A stretch of 64,000 bases of DNA from an uncultured Tenacibaculum sp. (GTDB lineage Bacteria; Bacteroidota; Bacteroidia; Flavobacteriales; Flavobacteriaceae), in contig NZ_CANMAX010000003.1 of NCBI RefSeq assembly GCF_947495995.1, forward strand, positions 248,001 through 312,000, in the 5' to 3' direction. The notes under the pieces are model-generated. The model saw nothing but the letters and a program-made list of their open reading frames with translations. It made no database searches and was not told the DNA's origin. Below, one piece after another: positions 42,032-49,775 of this stretch. Position 1 is the first letter of the stretch; each line of letters starts with the position of its first letter. Position numbers and translations under genes: made by a program.

Positions 42032-43363
42032 CTAGAAATTGACCACACTGTCAAGCGCTTCATCTGCATCTTTATGGATGAAATTTGCTTGATAATTTAA
42101 GGTTGTCTTTAAGTCGCTATGTCTATATAGTTTTTGGAGCATTAAGGGATGGATTTTATCTCCCGCAATATTGCCAAAAGTGTGTCTTGCAATATGATTT
42201 GATAAGTTCTTTTCTATATCGCACATTACAGCGATACGCTTTAAATACTTATTAAATAGTTTTGTGGCGTTACGTAGTTTTTTAAAGACCTCTTCATCGT
42301 TTCGAGGGTTGGTGTCTTTAAGAAAAGGAAAAACGTAACCATTGTTTTCTTCACGGTGTTTTCTATACTCTTTTAGAATTTTCAATGCCTTATCTGGAAT
42401 TTTAAGACTAACCGGCTTTTCATTCTTATCCATCGTGTAAAGAAGTCTGTTATCCTTAAAATCTTCCCACCTTAACTTAACACTATCAGAAATTCGAATG
42501 CCAGCAAAATAAAAAGCAATGAGCCATACGTTTTTAGTATGCCACATTGATGAGCCTGCATTTGTATTTAGGTTCTCAATTTTTTCAACCTCCTCGATGG
42601 TCAACCCTATTTTATGACCAGAACCAATTCGTATCTTTTCTTTCTCACCACCAAACGGGTAATACTTTGAATCTACCATACCTTGCTTTATGGCTTTATT
42701 AAATAGAGTGCGAATAAAAATTAACTGGTTAGTAATAGTCCGGGATTTTTGCTGTAGGTATACGGTGCAAAAATCTTTGTACTTACTCAAAAATGCTTCA
42801 TTAATGTCTTGAAATTTTAGCTTCCTATTCTTTTTAAAATATTGAACAGAATCCATAAAAGTTTGTTCGCCTTTTCGTCCTTTGCTAATCCGTATTTTTC
42901 TACGGTTCTTGATTTCTAGAATTACATCTTCCTTATCTTCAGATTTATTAAGATTCAGAAATTCTTCCAAATTGTAAAGAATTGATAATTCAGCTTTAGC
43001 TACAGAAAACACGCCTTTCTCATATTTGTTTTTAACTCTGTCCGAAGCTACACCAAAGAAAGATTTAGTGCCACCAGCTCCTTTCAATTTTAGTTTGACT
43101 TCTTTTGGAGTAAGGTTCTTCTTGGAGTCAAAGTAAACATCATTTGCTTCGGTCAGTTTTTTGCGAAGATGGTTATTTAATTTCTTCGCATTAGGATGAG
43201 ACCTTTTAACTTTGCCTGCATCTTTATCCCAATCTTTTTCGAGAACATATTGTCCCAAAAACTTGTAATTTGTTGTGTAATTATGGCTAATTCTTAAGGC
43301 GAGTGGAGCAGTACCGTCTTTGCGTTCCTTGTTTTTTCGTCGTACTATTTTAATGCTAGCCAT
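42032..43363 (-). CDS. int: Tyrosine recombinase (ICE integrase)
   Basis: A 443-residue site-specific recombinase. N-terminal arm-binding domain (to about 110), SAM-like core-binding domain (about 140-240), and C-terminal catalytic domain with Arg in AGIRISDSVKLRWED, the HIARHT motif (His390, Arg393), LYRHSDLKTTLNY and nucleophile Tyr about 424. It catalyses integration at, and excision from, the tRNA end next to it. The tandem repeats and tRNA fragment just upstream of its start mark the right end of the element. Confidence 0.93.
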   Translation of the reverse strand: MASIKIVRRKNKERKDGTAPLALRISHNYTTNYKFLGQYVLEKDWDKDAGKVKRSHPNAKKLNNHLRKKLTEANDVYFDSKKNLTPKEVKLKLKGAGGTKSFFGVASDRVKNKYEKGVFSVAKAELSILYNLEEFLNLNKSEDKEDVILEIKNRRKIRISKGRKGEQTFMDSVQYFKKNRKLKFQDINEAFLSKYKDFCTVYLQQKSRTITNQLIFIRTLFNKAIKQGMVDSKYYPFGGEKEKIRIGSGHKIGLTIEEVEKIENLNTNAGSSMWHTKNVWLIAFYFAGIRISDSVKLRWEDFKDNRLLYTMDKNEKPVSLKIPDKALKILKEYRKHREENNGYVFPFLKDTNPRNDEEVFKKLRNATKLFNKYLKRIAVMCDIEKNLSNHIARHTFGNIAGDKIHPLMLQKLYRHSDLKTTLNYQANFIHKDADEALDSVVNF

Positions 43364-43409
43364 AACAACAATTTGTGTTTTATAAAGATAATTAAAAGAA
43401 ATTAAAAAG

Positions 43410-43431
43410 GGTACAGAATAGGTACAGAATA
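43410..43431. repeat. Tandem 11-bp repeats, probable integrase arm sites
   Basis: GGTACAGAATA occurs twice head-to-tail (43410-43420 and 43421-43431), between the integrase start and the tRNA fragment. Tyrosine integrases of mobile elements bind such direct repeats with their N-terminal arm domain. Confidence 0.6.
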
Positions 43432-43534
43432 ATCTGATATTTGATGAGTTTAAATAACATCAAAGTTTATTTAAGAGGTTGTAAATCATAGGTTTTGAAG
43501 GGAATTGCGATATATTTGGCTTTGTTACCTTTAA

Positions 43535-43579
43535 GCTCATAACCCGAAGGTCACAGGTTCGAGTCCTGTTCCCGCTACT
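43535..43579 (+). tRNA. 3' fragment of a CAU-anticodon tRNA gene (attR)
   Basis: The stretch from GCTCATAACCCG reads as anticodon loop (CTCATAA, anticodon CAU) and the 3' anticodon stem, then the variable loop and the T-arm ACAGG-TTCGAGT-CCTGT, then TCCCGCT-A as the acceptor 3' strand. Upstream bases do not supply the matching D-arm, acceptor 5' strand or anticodon 5' stem. It is therefore not a functional tRNA but the duplicated 3' end left by ICE insertion. The intact tRNA-Met (or Ile2) gene should lie beyond the left end of the element, in the same orientation. Confidence 0.8.
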
Positions 43580-43583
43580 AAAG

Positions 43584-43614
43584 AAAGCTTCAGAGTTTAA
43601 TCTGAAGCTTTTTT
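43584..43614 (+). terminator. Terminator behind the tRNA fragment
   Basis: Perfect 11-bp stem AAAGCTTCAGA (43584-43594) and TCTGAAGCTTT (43601-43611) with a six-base loop and T-run; this is the original host tRNA terminator, displaced with the 3' tRNA end. Confidence 0.85.
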
Positions 43615-43765
43615 ATTTCCACACATTTTTCCTTCATGAATTTCAAATTGTTTTATAATTAACAAAAAAGTTTGATTGTGTAAATTTTTGTTTTTAAACG
43701 ATTTATATGTGTTGAAGTACGCAAACGTTAACATTTCTTTCACGATTATCAGCTTTTGTAATGTT

Positions 43766-43773
43766 TAACTTTG
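43766..43773 (+). promoter_or_regulatory. -7 promoter element
   Basis: TAACTTTG matches TAnnTTTG and ends 18 bases before the ATG of the secreted protein at 43792. No clear -33 element is seen at the expected distance. Confidence 0.45.
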
Positions 43774-43791
43774 GTAGAAATAAATCAAACA

Positions 43792-44892
43792 ATGAAAAAA
43801 TTAATACTCACACTAATTATTGGATTGTTATGCATGCCTACCTATGCAGTTGATTCATTAACAGAAGATTTTGTAACTGGAAATCCAGAAATTGGTTCAA
43901 TTAATGCCATGACTTTTGGTCCAGAAGGAATATTGTTTTTAGGAGATAGTAAGAATTCTCAAGTTGTAGCTGTAGATATGAGTTCAGCAAAAAAGGCAAC
44001 AAATCAAAAATTATACTTAAAAGATATTGAAGCACTTTTAGATCAGCTTTTAGGATCAGATAGTGATCAATTACAAATTATCGATATGGTTGTAAATCCT
44101 GTAAATCAAAATATTTATTTAGGAGCACAACACAGTTCAGGAAAATCGTTTTTATTTTTAGTAAACAACAATACATTAGAAAATGTTCCATTAAAATCAG
44201 TGTCATTTTCAAAAGTAAATGTTTCTAATGTAGTGAACGCAGATGCAAAAGATAGAAGAGGCAGACCGTTACGTAGTTTAGCAATTACCGATATTCAATT
44301 TGCAAACGGACAAATTATGGTTTCTGGTTTAAGTAATGCTGAATTTGCTTCAACTTTTAGAGCAATTCCTTTTCCTTTCACAAACAAGCAAAGTGATAGT
44401 TCTTTAGAAATTTATCATGCAGCCCACGGAAAATATGAAACTCATGCACCAATAAAAACGTTCATGACTACAACTATTAATAATCAGCCACACATTATTG
44501 CTAGTTATACATGTACACCATTGGTTGTTTTTCCTATGGAAAGTTTGACTCCAGGTTCTCATACAAAAGGAAGAACTGTTGCTGAATTAGGAAATTGGAA
44601 CACACCTTTAGATATTATTGAAATGACGAATAATAAAGGAAAACGTTTTATTCTAATGGCGAATTCAAATAGAGCGTTAATGAAATTTAAGGTTTCAGAT
44701 ATCGAATCTTTTGGAAACTCACTAACAACAAAAGTTAAAGAACGTGCAGGAACAGATGGTGTTGATTTTATTAATTTGCCATTTGTAAACGTGCAACAAT
44801 TAGATAAGCTTAACGAAAAAGAGTTTGTTTTTATACAAAGAGAATCTAATGGGAAATTAGCTTTAAAAACAAGTTCTAATCGTTGGTTATAA
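43792..44892 (+). CDS. Secreted protein, propeller-like, unknown function
   Basis: A 366-residue secreted protein. I took the ATG at 43792; signal peptide to about residue 19 (ending TYA). The remainder has repeated beta-rich segments such as INAMTFGPEGILFLGDS and SLAITDIQFANGQIMVSG, suggesting a beta-propeller, but no family is recognised. It is the first host gene right of the ICE. The next gene encodes another secreted beta-rich protein 20 bases on, so they are probably cotranscribed. Confidence 0.75.
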   Translation: MKKLILTLIIGLLCMPTYAVDSLTEDFVTGNPEIGSINAMTFGPEGILFLGDSKNSQVVAVDMSSAKKATNQKLYLKDIEALLDQLLGSDSDQLQIIDMVVNPVNQNIYLGAQHSSGKSFLFLVNNNTLENVPLKSVSFSKVNVSNVVNADAKDRRGRPLRSLAITDIQFANGQIMVSGLSNAEFASTFRAIPFPFTNKQSDSSLEIYHAAHGKYETHAPIKTFMTTTINNQPHIIASYTCTPLVVFPMESLTPGSHTKGRTVAELGNWNTPLDIIEMTNNKGKRFILMANSNRALMKFKVSDIESFGNSLTTKVKERAGTDGVDFINLPFVNVQQLDKLNEKEFVFIQRESNGKLALKTSSNRWL

Positions 44893-44912
44893 CCATATAA
44901 TTAGAATTCAAT

Positions 44913-45962
44913 TTGATACGATTAGGAATTTTCACAATAGTATTATTGATGACTTTGGAGGTGTTTTCTCAATCTCCAAAGTTTTCTTTTTCACAAGAGT
45001 TTATTGAAGTAAAAACAAGTGAAAATATACAAGTAATAAAAGTGTATAAAGGTTCATTTACTTCACACGAACAATTAGCAAATAAGGAAGCTATTTTAGG
45101 AGATCTTTTTAAAGACGAGTCTAGTTTATCTTTTACTCCGGTGTTACCTTTTCAATTAAACACAACATATACAGCTATTGTAAACGATTCTTTTTTCGAG
45201 TTTTTAATTCCGTTAAAAACAGATTATAAAAAATTAAGTATAGCAGCAATTTATCCGAATACATTAAAATTACCTTCCAATTTTTTGAAATGGTATGTTG
45301 CCTTTTCAAAACCAGTAAATCCGGCTAATATTTATAATCATATTATGCTGATAAATACTAAAACAAAAGAAAAAGTAGATCGTGCTTTACTGCCTTTAGA
45401 AAACGCTTTGTTATCTAACGACGGAAAATTATTAACCTTATGGATTGAACCTGGAAGACAAAAAAGAGATTTAGGTCCAAATAAACATTTAGGAGAAGTT
45501 TTAAATGAAGGAGCATCGTACACTTTACTAATTGATGAAAAATTAAAAGATACAGATGGTGTTGCTATGGGAAAAACATTTGAACATAGTTTTCGTGTTG
45601 TTGGTTCAGATAGAATTCAGCCAAGTATAAAAAAATGGGAATTTGTTTTACCAAAATCAAATACAAATGAGTCTTTAGTAATTCAATTAAATGACAATTT
45701 AGATTTCGGAAGTCTACATAATAGCCTAGAAATTATCAATAAAAAAGGACAAGTAATTTTAGGGAGTTTTAACATTAAAACTAATGAAAGCACAATAGCA
45801 TTTACTCCAAATACTTCTTGGAAAAAAGGTGATTACATTTTGAAATGTGATAAGATAATCGAAGATGTTTCAGGAAATAATCTAGAACGTTTATTCGATA
45901 GAGATATCACAAAAAAGAAAACAAAACCAATTTTAGAACGTAAATTTTCTATATCAAAATAA
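44913..45962 (+). CDS. Secreted Ig-like-domain protein
   Basis: A 349-residue protein from a TTG start with a signal peptide (ending VFSQ). It carries Big_5/SbsA-like Ig repeats: conserved phrases such as FSKPVNPANIYNHIMLIN, and the ending FTPNTSWKKGDYILKCDKIIEDVSGNNLERLFDRD are typical of these domains. Probably periplasmic or surface exposed and paired with the previous gene; function unknown. Confidence 0.72.
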   Translation: MIRLGIFTIVLLMTLEVFSQSPKFSFSQEFIEVKTSENIQVIKVYKGSFTSHEQLANKEAILGDLFKDESSLSFTPVLPFQLNTTYTAIVNDSFFEFLIPLKTDYKKLSIAAIYPNTLKLPSNFLKWYVAFSKPVNPANIYNHIMLINTKTKEKVDRALLPLENALLSNDGKLLTLWIEPGRQKRDLGPNKHLGEVLNEGASYTLLIDEKLKDTDGVAMGKTFEHSFRVVGSDRIQPSIKKWEFVLPKSNTNESLVIQLNDNLDFGSLHNSLEIINKKGQVILGSFNIKTNESTIAFTPNTSWKKGDYILKCDKIIEDVSGNNLERLFDRDITKKKTKPILERKFSISK

Positions 45963-45963
45963 T

Positions 45964-46374
45964 TTAAGAAACTAATCGAGTTAATTCATGTTCTAGTTTT
46001 TCTAAAATCAAAAGTTCAGCTTTATTTTTTCCTTTAAAAGCTTCAGCAATACGATACGAAGTTTCTATAATCAACTGCTTAATTTCTCGAGTAAAGAAAT
46101 AAGAATAGTTGTTGTAGTATTCTAGAAAGTCGGTAAAACAATCTTCAGTAGTTGCATTTTTACTGTATAACCAATCAAACACAACTTCTATTTGATAAGC
46201 CGTATCTGTACCAAACATATCAAAAGTTTCATCAATCATTAGCCATTTGTCTTTTACAACTTGTTTTAATGCTTTTATTTCATGCACATTAATACTGTTG
46301 TCAGACTTCGCAACTGCATAAAAAACTTTGGCAATATTCTGATAAAACTTGATGTTCAGCTTTTGTGTTTTCAT
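45964..46374 (-). CDS. TerB-like domain protein
   Basis: A 136-residue helical, cytoplasmic protein with the pattern of tellurite-resistance TerB-like domains (YAVAKSDNSINVHEIKALKQVVKDKW, acidic Asp/Glu near the first helix turn). It is on the minus strand, converging with the Ig-like gene, and diverges from the histidine kinase. No ter genes lie nearby, so the tellurite link is by family only. Confidence 0.6.
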   Translation of the reverse strand: MKTQKLNIKFYQNIAKVFYAVAKSDNSINVHEIKALKQVVKDKWLMIDETFDMFGTDTAYQIEVVFDWLYSKNATTEDCFTDFLEYYNNYSYFFTREIKQLIIETSYRIAEAFKGKNKAELLILEKLEHELTRLVS

Positions 46375-46424
46375 TATAAAATACTATTCAAAACAAAAAT
46401 AAGATCGATATGTGAGGCAAGAAA

Positions 46425-46467
46425 TGATAAATATCAGCTATAGTCTTTTTAATAAAATATATCTTTA
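46425..46467 (+). promoter_or_regulatory. FNR/CRP-type box and promoter of the kinase operon
   Basis: TGATAAATATCA (46425-46436) is a perfect TGATA-NN-TATCA palindrome. TATCTTTA, a -7 element, begins exactly 35 bases after the box start (46460-46467). This places the box near -41.5 relative to the likely transcript start. Confidence 0.75.
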
Positions 46468-46485
46468 TATCAAATTTCTAATTGA

Positions 46486-47733
46486 ATGTTCGACAAGGAA
46501 GAAAGAATAATTTTTGATACTCTTTTTGAAGCTGTTTCAGAAGGGATTATTGTTGTAGATGAGAATCAAAAAATCATGGTTGTAAACTCATCAGCAGAAG
46601 CAATGTTTGGTTACAATAAAGGTGAGTTGTTAAATCAACAATTAAAAACATTAATACCTCAAAAATATAAAGGAACTCACGATGCACATTTTAATTCATT
46701 TTTAAAAGTGCAACAGAAAAGACAAATGGGCCACGGAAGAGATTTGTATGCCGCACATAAAAACGGAAGTGTATTTCCTATAGAAGTAGGTTTAAATCCG
46801 TTTGAAATGCAAGGAAAAATGTATACAATGGCATTAGTTGTAGATATTTCTTTGAGAAAACACCAAGAATTAGAAATCTTAGAATTAAATACCAAACTAG
46901 AAAATAAGGTAAGAGAAAGAACAAGAAGTTTAAGTGAAACTGTAGATGAATTAGAAAAAATGAATCAGCAGTTAGATGAAGAAAATAAGAAAAGAATTGT
47001 TGCAGAGAAAAAAGCGAAAGTAGCATTAAAGAAAGAGCGAGAATTAAATGAATTAAAAACAAAGTTTTTATCATTAGTATCGCATGAATTTAAAACGCCG
47101 TTAAGCGGAATTTTAACGTCTACAATGTTGTTGTCGAAATACAAATTAACCGAACAACAAGAAAAAAGAGAAAAGCATTTATCGATTATAAAGAACAAGG
47201 TTCATTATTTAAATAATATCCTAAACGATTTTTTATCTGTTGAAAAACTTGAAAAAGGAGAGATTAAATACAATTTGACTTCTTTTCAGATTAAAAGAAC
47301 GATAAAAGAAGCGATTAGTGGAGCAAGTTTACTATTAAAAAAAGGTCAGGAAATTGTGTGTAATTCAGATATGGAAGACATTACAATTCACCAAGATGAA
47401 AAGATTATGGAACTTACTTTTCTTAATCTTTTAAGTAATGCTGTAAAATATTCTCATGAAAATACAACCATAACAATTTCGGTCCGACAAAACCATTCAG
47501 AAACTACAGTACAAGTAGAAGATCAAGGATTTGGAATTCCAGAGAAAGATCAAAAAAATATATTCCAACGTTATTTTAGAGCCGAAAATGTATTGCTTAA
47601 TGAAGGAACAGGAATTGGTTTAAATATTGTAAAAAGTCATTTAGAAAACTTAGGCGGAACCATTACTTTTACGAGTAAAGAAAATGTAGGTTCAACATTT
47701 ATAGTCACGATACCAAACAAAGCTGAATTATGA
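46486..47733 (+). CDS. FixL-like PAS sensor histidine kinase
   Basis: A 415-residue soluble kinase. The PAS domain (about 8-125) has FixL-type haem residues: THDAHF (His65) aligns with the FixL haem-ligand His, and GHGR (Arg85), exactly 20 residues later, aligns with the FixL distal O2-sensing Arg. A coiled linker (130-190) precedes the HisKA helix SLVSHEFKTPLSG (His200) and the HATPase_c domain (N, G1, G2 boxes: NLLSNAVKYS, DQGFGIPE, GTGIGLNIVKSH). Its stop overlaps the response-regulator start by four bases. Expected input is oxygen. Confidence 0.85.
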   Translation: MFDKEERIIFDTLFEAVSEGIIVVDENQKIMVVNSSAEAMFGYNKGELLNQQLKTLIPQKYKGTHDAHFNSFLKVQQKRQMGHGRDLYAAHKNGSVFPIEVGLNPFEMQGKMYTMALVVDISLRKHQELEILELNTKLENKVRERTRSLSETVDELEKMNQQLDEENKKRIVAEKKAKVALKKERELNELKTKFLSLVSHEFKTPLSGILTSTMLLSKYKLTEQQEKREKHLSIIKNKVHYLNNILNDFLSVEKLEKGEIKYNLTSFQIKRTIKEAISGASLLLKKGQEIVCNSDMEDITIHQDEKIMELTFLNLLSNAVKYSHENTTITISVRQNHSETTVQVEDQGFGIPEKDQKNIFQRYFRAENVLLNEGTGIGLNIVKSHLENLGGTITFTSKENVGSTFIVTIPNKAEL

Positions 47734-48779
47734 GAAAAATTCTATTAATTGAAGACGATATTACATTAAGAGAAAACACAGCAGAATTACTAGAGTTAAC
47801 CGATTACTATGAAGTAATTATGGCTGAAAATGGTAAAGTTGGTATAGAAAAAGCGTTAAGCGAATTACCAGATTTAATCGTTTGTGATATTATGATGCCT
47901 GAAGTTGATGGCTATGGAGTGTTAGAAATTTTATCTAAAAATCCTAAAACACAGTTTACTCCTTTTATCTTTTTATCAGCAAAAACAGAACGAAGTGATG
48001 TGCGAAAAGGAATGAATCTTGGTGCCGACGATTATATCACAAAACCTTTTACTGAAGAAGAATTAATAAGCGCAATTGAAAGTAGATTGGCAAAGTCTTC
48101 AATTTTAAAAGAACAGAAAACAGTTGTTGAAGAAATTCCGAATGAAAATGAACTTAGAGATTTAAATGATCTAAAAAATTTCTTTGATGATAACGGAACT
48201 GTTTTTTCATTTCAAGGAGAAGAAAAAGTTTATGAAGAAGGCGATAACTCTAATTATATTTATTTGGTAACGAAAGGCGGAGTGAAATGTTCTAAGCTCA
48301 ATGAACAAGGTAAAGTGTTAACGACTTCGTTATATAAAGAGGACGATTTATTCGGGTATACTTCTTTCTCTCAAAATATTCCGTATCAAGAAACTGCTGT
48401 AGCAATGGAAGCAACAGAACTTGTCGGAATTCACAAATCGGAGTTGATTTCAGTTTTACATAAAAATCATAAAGTTGTATTAGATTTAGTTGATCTTTTA
48501 GCTGATAATTTAAAAGACGTAAAAGAACAATTATTAGATATGGCCTATAATTCTGTTCATAAAAAAACAGCAGCAACACTACTAAAATTTGCTGAACGCA
48601 TGAATAGAAATCCAGATGATGTTATTAGAATAGCACGACACGATTTAGCTAGTGTTGCTGGTATTGCTACCGAGACTTTAATCCGAAGTATTTCTAAACT
48701 TAAAAAGAGCGGGATTATAGAAATTGAAGGCAGAAATATTAAAATTGTTGATATGGAAGCCTTAAAATTGGTAGAATGA
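47730..48779 (+). CDS. Receiver-CRP/FNR fusion transcription factor
   Basis: A 349-residue response regulator. N-terminal receiver (1-120; acidic pocket Glu8, Asp9, Asp10, phosphorylation Asp53 in LIVCDIMMP, Lys in DDYITKPF). A cyclic-nucleotide-binding-like beta-barrel (about 155-265) and a CRP-type winged helix (about 275-345, recognition DLASVAGIATETLIRSISKLK) follow. No Cys cluster typical of Fnr iron-sulphur is visible, so oxygen should act through the kinase. It is the likely binder of the TGATW-NN-TATCA boxes, including one at its own operon promoter (46425). Confidence 0.88.
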   Translation: MRKILLIEDDITLRENTAELLELTDYYEVIMAENGKVGIEKALSELPDLIVCDIMMPEVDGYGVLEILSKNPKTQFTPFIFLSAKTERSDVRKGMNLGADDYITKPFTEEELISAIESRLAKSSILKEQKTVVEEIPNENELRDLNDLKNFFDDNGTVFSFQGEEKVYEEGDNSNYIYLVTKGGVKCSKLNEQGKVLTTSLYKEDDLFGYTSFSQNIPYQETAVAMEATELVGIHKSELISVLHKNHKVVLDLVDLLADNLKDVKEQLLDMAYNSVHKKTAATLLKFAERMNRNPDDVIRIARHDLASVAGIATETLIRSISKLKKSGIIEIEGRNIKIVDMEALKLVE

Positions 48780-48819
48780 TTTTTATCATTTTTTAGGAGT
48801 ACTACGATACATATTTTTA
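48777..48819 (+). promoter_or_regulatory. FNR/CRP-type box and promoter of the lipoprotein gene
   Basis: TGATTTTTATCA (48777-48788) overlaps the stop codon of the receiver-CRP gene. The -7 element TATTTTTA (48812-48819) starts 35 bases after the box start. The same spacing is seen at four other promoters in this part of the window. Confidence 0.7.
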
Positions 48820-48831
48820 TCATAATTAAAC

Positions 48832-49704
48832 ATGTCGATTATGAGAATTGTATCTTTTTTAATAGTGGTATTAGCAATTACTAGTTGCAAGTTAGACAAA
48901 GAACCATCTCATAACGCTGCTGAAGTTAGGAGTGAAGATTCATTAATCATTAATGATACTGTTACCATTCAACTTAATACTGAAGAGTTACAGCAAAATG
49001 TAAAAATTAATCCTATAAAATCAGATGAAGATGATAGTAACTTCATCAAAGATTATGTGGTGCATAAACAGCTGTATAAAGAAACTGACAATTATATAAT
49101 TGATTTCTGTTATCCACAGTTAGATGAAAATTACAATCCGAAATTTGAACTTTTTAACGATTTTGTTGAAAACGAATTAATACAACTTTCTAGAATAGAA
49201 CAAGATGTTTTAGAAAGTCAAGAACTCTTATGTGATACACTACAGAAAAATCCAATTCGAGAACACAGAATAGGAGAATACAAGATTTATCAGCAAAAAG
49301 AAACGCACATAAGTGTACTCTTTTATTTAGAGAATCATTACGCACAAACTAAAACAGCTTACTACACTTTTAAAACAGTAAACTTTGATAAGATAAAAGG
49401 AAAATTACTTCATTTTGAAGATTACTTTTTACCTGAAAGTTTATCAGAAGTTCATCAAATTTTAAATTCAGAAATTAGAACACAAATCGCTAAAGGAGAT
49501 TTATTTTACGAATGTTTTGAAGTAAGTTTAGATGATTTTGAAGTGGCTAAAAACGATTTTGTAGTTAACGATAATCATATTATTTTTTACTTCAACGATT
49601 GTATTATGTGTCCTTCATTTGTGGGAACATATTCTATCGAAATTCCTTTAGAAAAATTAAAGCCAGTATTACAACAAAACTGGTCAGATCGCTTCATTTT
49701 ATAA
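48832..49704 (+). CDS. RsiV/DUF3298-like lipoprotein
   Basis: A 290-residue lipoprotein (lipobox ITSC near residue 19; a second in-frame ATG at 48841 could be the start). The rest resembles DUF3298/RsiV-like domains: a first half with Tyr/Phe-rich strands (DFCYPQLDENYNPKFELFNDFVENEL) and a second half with LHFEDYFLPESLSEVHQILNSEIRTQI. Probably outer-membrane or periplasmic. Its FNR/CRP-type promoter puts it in the low-oxygen regulon. Confidence 0.65.
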   Translation: MSIMRIVSFLIVVLAITSCKLDKEPSHNAAEVRSEDSLIINDTVTIQLNTEELQQNVKINPIKSDEDDSNFIKDYVVHKQLYKETDNYIIDFCYPQLDENYNPKFELFNDFVENELIQLSRIEQDVLESQELLCDTLQKNPIREHRIGEYKIYQQKETHISVLFYLENHYAQTKTAYYTFKTVNFDKIKGKLLHFEDYFLPESLSEVHQILNSEIRTQIAKGDLFYECFEVSLDDFEVAKNDFVVNDNHIIFYFNDCIMCPSFVGTYSIEIPLEKLKPVLQQNWSDRFIL

Positions 49705-49713
49705 GATAAGAAC

Positions 49714-49756
49714 TGATTAATATCATAGTTTATTTTTCTTTTCATGCAGAAATTTG
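49714..49756 (+). promoter_or_regulatory. FNR/CRP-type box and promoter of ccoI-hemN
   Basis: TGATTAATATCA (49714-49725), then GAAATTTG (49749-49756) as a -7 element starting 35 bases after the box start. The ccoI start codon follows at 49776. Confidence 0.7.
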
Positions 49757-49775
49757 CTTTACGTAAATCGTGTAT

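Noticed and set aside
43740..43751. TCACGATTATCA as a sixth FNR/CRP-type box
   Set aside because: The left half lacks TGA and the -7 element lies 26, not 35, bases from its start.
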